64,000 nt of DNA from UBA8949 sp942493365 (GTDB lineage Bacteria; Bacillota; Clostridia; Saccharofermentanales; UBA5734). Each line of letters opens with the position of its first letter. Within the stretch, counting starts at the first letter, position 1. Position numbers and translations under genes: made by a program. Location: assembly GCA_942493365.1 (NCBI GenBank), contig OW818697.1:1240001-1304000 (forward strand). The letters run 5' to 3'. The notes beneath the pieces were generated by a model. The model made no database searches, was not told the origin of the DNA, and saw nothing but the letters and a program-made list of their open reading frames with translations. Of this stretch, positions 10,425 to 19,119 are shown one piece after another.

Positions 10425-12368
10425 CTACTTTTTGATCTCGACATATTTGGTTTTTTGCGTCAGCGGCTGCCACATGCGGCCACCGCCATCGTAGAATTTG
10501 CCGAAGAATTCGACGTAATGCAACCGGCTGGTGTGTACATAGGCGGATAGGGTGGAAAGGGCAATATTCAGTCCGTGACCGGCCAAGGCGACGACGATGA
10601 AAAGAAGGATGCCGGGGATGGTCGGGCCGAGCAGAAAGCCCATCAGATTAACAACCATGGCGATAACGCTGGTGGCCAGCACCAGGGCCAAAATGCGCGT
10701 ATAAGACAGGATGTCGGAAAAGTAACCCGTGATATTGTACAGTGCCCCCAGACCCTTAAAGAGGCGCGACAGCGGGTTTTTAGCGCCGCGCCCGGCAAAC
10801 AGCAGGATAACCGCCGTGCCGACCAAGGCCAAGATCGACCCGACCGAGCCGCCGATGTTGGCCAGCATCAGGCCGAGGCCAATAATAATGAAATACCACG
10901 GGATAACGTCCAGGATGGCGTCTTTGCCGCGCCCAGTTTTGAATAGCACCAAAACCTTGACCCACATACCGACAAAAATATGAACCACACCAAACAGCAA
11001 ACTCCAGATCATCAGGGATGTCGGGTCATCCATCGGGTTGAACCACAAAGCTGGCAGGATAATTTGTTTGTTGGAAAGTACTGAAAGCATGTCGCCGAAA
11101 AACCCGCCGAAGAGAAAGCCCCAAATGGTCGAGGCGATACCGCAGAGGAGCAGGAGCGTCGACATCCGTTTCATATTGCCTTCGACTTTGACTTTGTAGA
11201 GCAAGAAGGCACAAATGGCGGTCAGAATCAGACCATACCCAATATCGCTGAGCATGATGCCGAAAAAGAAAAAGTAGAAGGGCGCGACCCAGGGCGACGG
11301 ATCGATCTCCTGGCTCGACGGTGCGCTGAACATTTCGGCCACCACTTCAAAAGGTTTGACCAGACGGCTGTTTTTGAGCAGAATCGGGAAGTCCTCGGTT
11401 TTTTCGGCATGGCGGCTTTCGACCGCGATCAGGAAGCGACTGGCCAAGCCCTCGGCGATGGCGGAGGTCAGATGCGATGGCACCCAGCCTTGCAGCCAGA
11501 AGGTGCTGCGGGTACCGGCCAGTTGGGCAACTTCTTGCAGGCGATCCTGCCTTATGACAAGGTAATCGAGTAGCGTTTCGTAGTCCTGAACGGAAGTGGC
11601 GAGCTGGTTGTTGTCTTGACTGATTTGGGCTAAAGATGCAGCGATTTCGTCGAGCTTGATTTTATTCTGATCGAGGATCTGGCGTGGCGTACCACTTTCG
11701 CCCTGCAACGGCAACGGACTGAAGCCCAAGCGATGCAGGTGACCCTTGACCAGCGGGATGCTCGGACGCCAAGTCGCTACGATGCAGCGTTGGCTGGTTT
11801 CGTTGCCAGTCAGGATGTGGATCAGCGACTCCGGCGCTTCTTCAGACAGGATCACTTCTAGCTGGGCAAGTTTGTCGGGGCCGTCAAAACTGCCGAGAAA
11901 CATCCTAACATGCTCGGTGCCCTTGACAGCCAGATCCAGATCGAGATCCTGCCAAGGTTCGAGCAGGGAATCGGCAACCTGCAGGCGATGTTGCTGAAAA
12001 CGCAAGCTGTCCAGCTGGGCCAGGTTGTGTTCGAATTGGCTGACCTGCGCCATGATCTGGTTTTCGCGATTGGTCACATCGAGAAAATCCGCCGATTCAA
12101 TCCTGCGACGAACGGTGAACATTGGCTTTTTGGCTGGGTTAAGCTTTTTGGCAAGGGTAATAATTTTTTCAAGCCGCGTGATGGCTGATTGGGTTTGGTT
12201 GACCCGGTCATGAAGCGAGACAGGATCGCCGTCGCAGCGCTCCGGGCGGTGTTCGGCGCTCTGCGGAATGACTTCGACCGCGCCAAGTTGCATCAGCGCC
12301 GCAATGATTGCTTCGCGTTCGTCGGCCAGGCCGACCAGCGTCATTTTGTCCATCTTAACGATGGGCAT
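10425..12368 (-). CDS. atpI: V-type ATP synthase subunit I (a-type stator)
   Basis: Large stator subunit, 647 residues: a soluble N-terminal half with coiled coils (residues 1-330) and a C-terminal half with about eight membrane helices that provides the ion half-channels. Typical sequence includes PSPWVAPFYFFFFGIMLSDIGYG, GALYNITGYFSDILSYTRILAL and GHGLNIALSTLSAYVHTSRLHYVEFFGKFY. The arginine in SYTRILAL is the likely essential channel arginine. The start overlaps the end of the upstream G/H gene by 14 bases. Confidence 0.96.
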   Translation of the reverse strand: MPIVKMDKMTLVGLADEREAIIAALMQLGAVEVIPQSAEHRPERCDGDPVSLHDRVNQTQSAITRLEKIITLAKKLNPAKKPMFTVRRRIESADFLDVTNRENQIMAQVSQFEHNLAQLDSLRFQQHRLQVADSLLEPWQDLDLDLAVKGTEHVRMFLGSFDGPDKLAQLEVILSEEAPESLIHILTGNETSQRCIVATWRPSIPLVKGHLHRLGFSPLPLQGESGTPRQILDQNKIKLDEIAASLAQISQDNNQLATSVQDYETLLDYLVIRQDRLQEVAQLAGTRSTFWLQGWVPSHLTSAIAEGLASRFLIAVESRHAEKTEDFPILLKNSRLVKPFEVVAEMFSAPSSQEIDPSPWVAPFYFFFFGIMLSDIGYGLILTAICAFLLYKVKVEGNMKRMSTLLLLCGIASTIWGFLFGGFFGDMLSVLSNKQIILPALWFNPMDDPTSLMIWSLLFGVVHIFVGMWVKVLVLFKTGRGKDAILDVIPWYFIIIGLGLMLANIGGSVGSILALVGTAVILLFAGRGAKNPLSRLFKGLGALYNITGYFSDILSYTRILALVLATSVIAMVVNLMGFLLGPTIPGILLFIVVALAGHGLNIALSTLSAYVHTSRLHYVEFFGKFYDGGGRMWQPLTQKTKYVEIKK

Positions 12369-12684
12369 TTTTGTTCACAATCCTTTCAACGAGCATGTGA
12401 GCAGCTGCATCCAGCATCTTGCCCGAAATCACAGATTGGGCGGCGGTTTCGGTCAGAGCGCGATCGTGAGCTGACAGGATTATTTCGGCGGCTTGTTTCT
12501 CGGCGCCGCGGATAAGCTGTTGCTGAAGAGCAATCGCGTCCTCACGGGCACCTTGCATAAGGTCAGCGGCTTGTCGTTGTGCATCATCCTGAAGCAGTTT
12601 GGCATTTTTTCTGGCCAAACCAATCATGTCAGCTGCCTGCTGTTCGGACTCTTTGATCTCTGATAAGAAATTTAGATCTGCCAT
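12355..12684 (-). CDS. V-type ATP synthase subunit G/H (peripheral-stalk coiled coil)
   Basis: First gene of the operon: 109 residues, almost entirely a charged, alanine-rich coiled coil (EQQAADMIGLARKNAKLLQDDAQRQAADL). It is the expected peripheral-stalk partner of subunit E (NtpF/AhaH type). I begin at ATG 12684, preceded by AAGGAG, rather than the longer frame that reads into the promoter. Pairwise identity in this family is very low; position and coiled coil support the call. Confidence 0.85.
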   Translation of the reverse strand: MADLNFLSEIKESEQQAADMIGLARKNAKLLQDDAQRQAADLMQGAREDAIALQQQLIRGAEKQAAEIILSAHDRALTETAAQSVISGKMLDAAAHMLVERIVNKNAHR

Positions 12685-12721
12685 GATTTCTCCTTTTTCT
12701 GGATAGTTTGTAGTGTGAACT

Positions 12722-12750
12722 ATTATGTCAAACCCTTTCCTAATAGTCAA
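12722..12750 (-). promoter_or_regulatory. Promoter of the V-ATPase operon
   Basis: Minus-strand TTGACT (12745-12750), 17-base spacer and CATAAT (12722-12727), about 40 bases before the first operon start. Matches are 5/6 and 5/6 to the housekeeping consensus. Confidence 0.65.
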
Positions 12751-12796
12751 TTGAGATGACGGCCATTTTAGGCGAAAACCCTTTTTAAAGCGTGCA

Positions 12797-12827
12797 TTGA
12801 ATAAAATCATAGAATTTATGCTATAAT
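12797..12827 (+). promoter_or_regulatory. Probable promoter of the SLC13/ArsB-like permease
   Basis: TTGAAT (12797-12802), a 19-base spacer and a perfect TATAAT (12822-12827), about 50 bases before the gene. The spacer is longer than ideal, so the -35 call is tentative while the -10 is good. Confidence 0.5.
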
Positions 12828-12877
12828 ATGCAACGAATGTTTTTGGGCTGATTTGATCCCAAAGAGGAATTGACACG

Positions 12878-14179
12878 ATGACACTAGCGATTATTCTGTT
12901 CGCCATCACCTATGTTCTTTTGCTGATTTTCTCTAAATACCGGGCCTATATCGCGCTGGCGTCGGCGGCGCTTTTTGTTATCGTCGGCATCCTGCCTTTT
13001 GACTTCACCACCATCTTCTTTGCCGTCAACTGGAACGTCATCATGATGATCACCGGTACCATGGGCGTCGTTTTTCTCTTTATCGAGTCGAAAATGCCGG
13101 CCTTGATGGCCGACCTGATCATCGATCGCATGCCCAATGTCAAATGGGCCATCGTCGCGCTGGCGCTGTTTGCCGGCATCGTCTCGGCCTTTGTCGACAA
13201 TGTGGCGACCGTCCTGATGATCGCGCCGGTCGCCGTCACCATTTCCAAAAAGCTGGGCATCTCGCCAGTCAACAGCATCATCGCCATCTCGATCTCGTCC
13301 AACCTGCAGGGCGCGGCCACCCTGGTCGGCGACACCACATCGATTCTGCTCGGTGGACAGGCAGGTATGAACTTCATGGAGTTTTTTGTCTACAAGGGCC
13401 GCCCCAGCATGTTCTGGGTAGTTGAAATCAGCGCGCTGATGACCGCTGTCATTCTGCTGCTGCTCTTCCGCAAAGAAAAGAAGACCATACACATCGAAGA
13501 AATGGCCAAGGTTGAGGATTATTTTCCGTCCTTTCTGCTGCTCGGCACGGTCATGCTGCTGATCGTCGCGTCCTTCCTGCCGGAAAAGATGATGATCGGC
13601 GATGTCGCCCTGGTCAAACCGGAAACCATCAACGGTATCATCTGCATGAGCCTCTTCGTCATTGGCCTGCTGCGGGAAATCATCTTCAAGCGCCGTTTGG
13701 CCATCGTCAAGCAGGCGATCAAGGAAATCGATTATTTCACCCTGCTCCTTTTGGGCGGCCTTTTCATCGTCATCGAAGGCATCAAAACGGCTGGCGTGGT
13801 CGATGCCATCGGCAGCGCCATCAGCTCAATCGGCGGCGGCAACGTCTTTTTGGTCTATACCATCATCGTCTGGATCTCGGTCCTGCTCTCAGCTGTCATC
13901 GACAATATCCCCTATGTCGCGGTCATGCTGCCGGTCACCGCCAGCCTCGCCGCCACCATGGGCATTGACCCGACCCTGATGTACTTCGGCCTCCTGACCG
14001 GTGCCACCCTCGGCGGCAACCTGACACCGATCGGTGCCTCGGCCAATATCGCCGGATTGGGCATCCTGCGCAAGGAAGGTCACGAAGTTTCGGTCGGCAA
14101 GTTTATGAAAATTTCCGTGCCTTTCACGTTGACAGCGGTGATCTGTGGGTACGTGTTGGTTTGGTTGATTTGGGCGTGA
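12878..14179 (+). CDS. SLC13/ArsB/NhaD-superfamily ion permease
   Basis: A 433-residue integral membrane protein with about eleven hydrophobic segments. Two inverted-repeat halves are visible: SAFVDNVATVLMIAPVAV with SNLQGAATLVGDTTSILLG in the first, and SAVIDNIPYVAVMLPV with GATLGGNLTPIGASANI in the second. These paired DN and G-T/S motifs are the hallmark of the ion-transporter superfamily that includes NhaD antiporters, ArsB and dicarboxylate carriers. Substrate cannot be decided from sequence. AGAGGAAT lies upstream of the ATG. Confidence 0.88.
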   Translation: MTLAIILFAITYVLLLIFSKYRAYIALASAALFVIVGILPFDFTTIFFAVNWNVIMMITGTMGVVFLFIESKMPALMADLIIDRMPNVKWAIVALALFAGIVSAFVDNVATVLMIAPVAVTISKKLGISPVNSIIAISISSNLQGAATLVGDTTSILLGGQAGMNFMEFFVYKGRPSMFWVVEISALMTAVILLLLFRKEKKTIHIEEMAKVEDYFPSFLLLGTVMLLIVASFLPEKMMIGDVALVKPETINGIICMSLFVIGLLREIIFKRRLAIVKQAIKEIDYFTLLLLGGLFIVIEGIKTAGVVDAIGSAISSIGGGNVFLVYTIIVWISVLLSAVIDNIPYVAVMLPVTASLAATMGIDPTLMYFGLLTGATLGGNLTPIGASANIAGLGILRKEGHEVSVGKFMKISVPFTLTAVICGYVLVWLIWA

Positions 14180-14180
14180 A

Positions 14181-14294
14181 TCTCTGAATCCCCTTAACTG
14201 AATAAGCCCCTGTGTGCGCCAGTCGCTCAAACCAGCTACGCGAGAACTCGCTTGGTGGCATCACACAGGGGCTTATTCAAAGGGGATTCAGAGA
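14181..14294. repeat. Nested palindrome E1 with long outer stem
   Basis: Outer inverted repeat of about 33 pairs (14181-14216 against 14262-14294, one 3-base indel) enclosing a core with GCCAGTCGCTCAAACC on the left, an inner stem AGC/GCT with a TACGCGAGAACTC loop, and TTGGTGGCAT on the right. The left side carries an asymmetric bulge of about nine bases (GTCGCTCAA). It starts one base after the permease stop codon and may also act as its terminator, although there is no T tract. Confidence 0.7.
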
Positions 14295-14324
14295 TTTTAA
14301 GTTTAAGTGGAAGAGGATTGATAA

Positions 14325-14395
14325 CCCTGTGTGCGCCAGTCGCTCAAACAGGTCCTCGGCCTTCGGCCTGTCGGCAGCTTGATGGCATCACATGG
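14325..14395. repeat. Nested palindrome E2
   Basis: Same left half as E1 (CCCTGTGTGCGCCAGTCGCT and the following CAAAC) and same TTGATGGCATCACA right side, but the inner hairpin is replaced by a different one built from AGG-TCCTC-GGCC-TTC-GGCC-TGT. The outer right arm is damaged (CACATGG). About 25 bases in front of it are shared with E3. Confidence 0.65.
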
Positions 14396-14453
14396 AACAA
14401 ATCTAAAAGGAATTGAGGGGTATTTTTTTATTTAAGCGGAAGAGGATTGATAA

Positions 14454-14517
14454 CCCTGTGTGCGCCAGTCGCTCAAACCAGCTACGCGAGAACTCGCTTG
14501 GTGGCATCACACAGGGG
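14454..14517. repeat. Nested palindrome E3
   Basis: Core identical to E1 with a shorter outer stem (CCCTGTGTG against CACACAGGG). The preceding block TTTAAGCGGAAGAGGATTG repeats that before E2 (TTTAAGTGGAAGAGGATTG). The stretch 14180-14535 therefore consists almost wholly of these three elements and their shared flanks; I see no gene in it. Confidence 0.7.
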
Positions 14518-14535
14518 AAGATTCAAAATAGGTGG

Positions 14536-14828
14536 CTAGGGATGAAAAACCACGGCTACTTTCCAGAGGTAACCGTGGTTCTCATTGGCGACGACGTCAG
14601 TGTCGGTACCAAATACATTTTCTTTGCCATCGCCCCTGAAATCTGTGGGCGGTTTTAACAAATAGGCTTTCGGTTACCGGTGAGTGCTGGATAAATGCCA
14701 ATCATAACTTCGGCATCGACTGCACAATTATCGCCATCCCAGATGTCTTGACAGGAATCGTTGGTGCCCAGGATTGAGATTCTGTCCGGAATAATTCTGG
14801 AAAAATCATCGCTTGAGCGACCACGGGT
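14536..14828 (-). pseudogene. Decayed 3'-region of an SGNH hydrolase gene
   Basis: Two minus-strand frames together match the middle of the intact neighbour at 14843-15553. The first reads IIPDRISILGTNDS, then YPALTGNRKP, before a TAA at 14655-14657. The second continues LLKPPTDFRGDGKENVFG and DVVANE, aligning with LLKPPAAFIGEGKTEIAFG and DVISE of the intact gene, until a TAG at 14536-14538. There is no start, no catalytic DxxH end, and a frameshift near 14660. It is best explained as the remnant of a tandem duplicate. Confidence 0.75.
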
Positions 14829-14842
14829 TTCAGTATGTTGCT

Positions 14843-15553
14843 TTATTTCAGTACTTCATAGATTGCTGCGGCGATTTGCGCATGACCATCTGAAGTGGGA
14901 TGAACACCGTCTGCGAAATATTCGGGATGATCCTTGGTTATCGAATTGATATCAATGATTAATGCGCCGGTCTTCGCCGCAACGTCATCGATAATCGGTA
15001 AGATTTGCTCGGAGATCACATCGTTGTTAATGCCAAAGGCAATTTCGGTTTTACCTTCGCCTATAAAGGCGGCCGGTGGCTTGAGGAGATAGACCGTTGG
15101 TTTGCTGTCCAAAGCCTGATAAACCTTAACGAATTCCTCCAGGTCGCTGGCATATTTTTCAGCATTCCAGTTCTGTTCTTTAGAATCGTTGGTCCCGAGC
15201 ATGATGAGAACGATATTCGGCAAGGCAAGCTGTGACTTGGAGAACTCGGGGGACTCCCAATAAGGCATATCACCATCTTTTGTCACAATGCGACCTGGCA
15301 ATCCATAATTGATGACCTCATACTTGGTGCCAAGCAGTTTTTGAAGCTTGCCAGGGAAACCTAGATCGGGGTTGTTTCTGCCCCCGGCGGTGATGCTGTC
15401 ACCAATGCAGGCAATGATCTGAACATCATCTATGTCCTGATTGTTTAATGCGTTGGGCAGGAACAGTACAATGGCACCCACGGCCAGGGCAACGACCAGT
15501 ACGGCGCAGGTAATTACAAGTGCCAGCTTCTTTTTGCTTTTGAAAATCGACAT
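14843..15553 (-). CDS. Membrane-anchored SGNH/GDSL hydrolase
   Basis: A 236-residue esterase/lipase-type hydrolase. An N-terminal basic stretch and one hydrophobic helix (residues 9-32) anchor or export it. Blocks I, III and V are intact: IGDSIT with the nucleophile serine near residue 53, LGTNDS with the oxyanion asparagine, and DGVHPTSDGH with the catalytic Asp and His. Typical substrates are acyl or acetyl esters of lipids or polysaccharides; the real one is unknown. AAGGAGG lies six bases before the ATG. A decayed second copy lies immediately downstream. Confidence 0.85.
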   Translation of the reverse strand: MSIFKSKKKLALVITCAVLVVALAVGAIVLFLPNALNNQDIDDVQIIACIGDSITAGGRNNPDLGFPGKLQKLLGTKYEVINYGLPGRIVTKDGDMPYWESPEFSKSQLALPNIVLIMLGTNDSKEQNWNAEKYASDLEEFVKVYQALDSKPTVYLLKPPAAFIGEGKTEIAFGINNDVISEQILPIIDDVAAKTGALIIDINSITKDHPEYFADGVHPTSDGHAQIAAAIYEVLK

Positions 15554-15702
15554 AATTAGCCTCCTTCAAATGTGATGAATATAATTCGGTAAAATGACAT
15601 GTATTCGCATGTAAACATTGCAATTGTAACATGTGACAATAGACGATTCAAGAGAATCAAAAAGAATGGAAACTTTTGAAAATTTGACGACTGCCAAAAG
15701 AG

Positions 15703-15738
15703 TTGGAACTGTCATCATCGACCTTCATCGGGTATAAT
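15703..15738 (+). promoter_or_regulatory. Promoter copy 1 (duplicate of the phosphohexomutase promoter)
   Basis: CTGTCA (15709-15714), 18-base spacer and TATAAT (15733-15738). The segment from about 15702 to 15766 closely matches 17284-17350, including TTGGAACTGTCATCATCG upstream and TTTCTACCGCCAGA downstream. It drives the small-gene block beginning at 15777. Confidence 0.6.
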
Positions 15739-15776
15739 GGAAGCAATTCATTTCTACCGCCAGAAAGGTGGATAAT

Positions 15777-16382
15777 ATGAAAAACATTGAGAAATGCATA
15801 AATAAAGCGCTTTTGCCCGAAGAAAAAGTGGTGTGGACTGGTAGGCCCAAAATAAGGGCAATTTTCCACAGTATGGATTGGATTTTTGTGCTATTTGGGT
15901 TATGCATGATATTCGCTTGTTATATTGTTGGCTATTTGGCAATTGGTAATCTAAATTATGTCATCAGAGTATCAACAAGCGTTCCGTTGGCTTACTATTT
16001 TCCGTTTGTTATTGTGATTCCTTTTTTCATATTCGCTCTATATCTGGTGATAGGTCGAAAAATTACCATGATCTTTGTCAAGAAAAATACAATTTATGTT
16101 ATAACCAATATGAGAGTCATTATTGTCAACAAGTGTTTTGGCGCTAAATTTAGAAGTATTGAGAATACAAAAATCAAGAGCGTCAAATCATTGATTAAAA
16201 AAAGTGGTTATGGCAGCATCTATATAAACATAAAGCCATTTAGGCTAAAATCAATCTTCGATTTAATGCTTGAAATTCCTTGGTTGTATTTCCGATCCAA
16301 GAAATTTATCCTGTTCGATATTGGTGAAGCAGAAAAGGTTAACAAAATAATAGATGAAAGCTGTTCGAATTTACTGAGGTGA
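15777..16382 (+). CDS. Two-helix membrane protein with bacterial PH-like domain
   Basis: A 201-residue protein. Residues 1-30 include EEKVVWTGRPK, a motif typical of bacterial PH-domain proteins (YdbS/YdbT-like). Two transmembrane helices follow (about 33-60 and 68-98), then a beta-rich domain (TIYVITNMRVIIVNK and SIENTKIKSV). Function is unknown. The ATG at 15777 has AAAGGTGG upstream; the in-frame GTG at 15768 overlaps that site. It is AT-rich compared with its neighbours, suggesting acquisition from elsewhere. Confidence 0.7.
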   Translation: MKNIEKCINKALLPEEKVVWTGRPKIRAIFHSMDWIFVLFGLCMIFACYIVGYLAIGNLNYVIRVSTSVPLAYYFPFVIVIPFFIFALYLVIGRKITMIFVKKNTIYVITNMRVIIVNKCFGAKFRSIENTKIKSVKSLIKKSGYGSIYINIKPFRLKSIFDLMLEIPWLYFRSKKFILFDIGEAEKVNKIIDESCSNLLR

Positions 16383-16385
16383 CAA

Positions 16386-16808
16386 ATGAAAAAGAAGTTC
16401 ATCCTGGTTCTGATCATTCTGGCCTGCTCAATAGCATTGAATCTGGTTTATAGCGGTATTTCGATGCTGATCAGCAATTATCAGCTCAGCAACAATGAAG
16501 TGAAAGCTGGGACACTTGACGATTACTATATCAACGGCCCACCTGAAGCGGGTGCCGTACCCGACGCCAAAACAGCGTTAACCATCAGCAAGGTTGTTCT
16601 GAAAAATATGTTTGGCGAAGGAATTGACCGTAGCGGGCCGTTCACCGTCCGGTTTGATGAAAAGAAAGACCTTTGGATAGTCGAGGGCACATCCAACGCC
16701 GGCTTGCTGGGAATGGTCAATATTTTACTGGGGGCTGAATCAAGCCCCACGGTCATCATTCACAAGGGAACTGGCGAGATTGTTTCGGCGTATGCCATGT
16801 GCGATTAG
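16386..16808 (+). CDS. NTF2-fold immunity-like protein
   Basis: A 140-residue protein with an N-terminal hydrophobic segment (residues 4-31; signal or anchor) and a domain resembling the NTF2-fold immunity family: VPDAKTALTISKVVLKNMFGEG, PFTVRFDEKKDLWIVEGT and a final VIIHKGTGEIVSAYA. In other bacteria such proteins are found in polymorphic-toxin loci, but no toxin is visible here. It begins three bases after the preceding gene, so the two are probably co-transcribed. Confidence 0.65.
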   Translation: MKKKFILVLIILACSIALNLVYSGISMLISNYQLSNNEVKAGTLDDYYINGPPEAGAVPDAKTALTISKVVLKNMFGEGIDRSGPFTVRFDEKKDLWIVEGTSNAGLLGMVNILLGAESSPTVIIHKGTGEIVSAYAMCD

Positions 16809-16886
16809 AAATTATAGCTGAACCGACGAGGAGATAATATCAATGGTAAAAAAATCGTCATTCTATCCATCAATAGGATAGAACTA

Positions 16887-17279
16887 GTGATAGAAGCGCT
16901 TGAGAATCAAGACAAAACAGCTTTGACGGCAATGTTTTCCATGCAAGCCATATCTGAAGCGGTTGATTTTGAAAACGGGTTAGATTATCTGTTTGAATTT
17001 TTTCAAGGTGAGGCAAAGCCGCTGGCGGATAATGGCGGGCCAATTGTAAACGAATCCATCGATAATGGCCAAATAACAAAAGAGTATGTATCTTCGTATT
17101 ATGTTGATACCGATCAACAAGCGTACCTGTTTTTATTAATTGAATACACCGTCGATACTGATCATCCGGACAATGTTGGGCTATACACGTTGCGGGTTAT
17201 TAAAGCAGCGGATGAGGGCAATCAATTTGGATATTGGCAGGAAATGAAAATCGCAGGCATTTATCAGCCTGAGGAGTAA
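16887..17279 (+). CDS. DUF5104-like protein, N-terminally truncated or frameshifted
   Basis: A 130-residue frame that resembles DUF5104 proteins (IEALENQDKTALTAMFS, LDYLFEFFQGEA). Family members normally have a signal peptide and an N-terminal lead that are missing. The GTG at 16887 has AGGA eight bases upstream. However, a much better start (GAGGAG before ATG 16843) opens a 12-codon frame in a different register, and a slip in the A7 run at 16848-16854 would join it to this one. It may thus be a damaged gene. Confidence 0.6.
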   Translation: MIEALENQDKTALTAMFSMQAISEAVDFENGLDYLFEFFQGEAKPLADNGGPIVNESIDNGQITKEYVSSYYVDTDQQAYLFLLIEYTVDTDHPDNVGLYTLRVIKAADEGNQFGYWQEMKIAGIYQPEE

Positions 17280-17284
17280 CCTTT

Positions 17285-17320
17285 TTGGAACTGTCATCAT
17301 CGCTCTCCATCTAGTATAAT
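17285..17320 (+). promoter_or_regulatory. Promoter of the phosphohexomutase gene (copy 2)
   Basis: CTGTCA (17291-17296), 18-base spacer and TATAAT (17315-17320), nearly the same as the copy at 15703-15738. The duplication brackets the three small genes. Confidence 0.6.
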
Positions 17321-17372
17321 AGAACCAATAAATTTCTACCGCCAGACAGCGGCGGCTTTTTGGGAGGCATTC

Positions 17373-19109
<1,737 letters not shown>

Positions 19110-19119
19110 GGCCACAAGC

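Noticed and set aside
14181..14294. E1 as a simple Rho-independent terminator
   Set aside because: No T tract follows, and the same core recurs twice nearby; termination may be a side role only.
16386..17279. Toxin-immunity cassette
   Set aside because: One protein resembles NTF2-fold immunity proteins, but no toxin or delivery gene lies near it.
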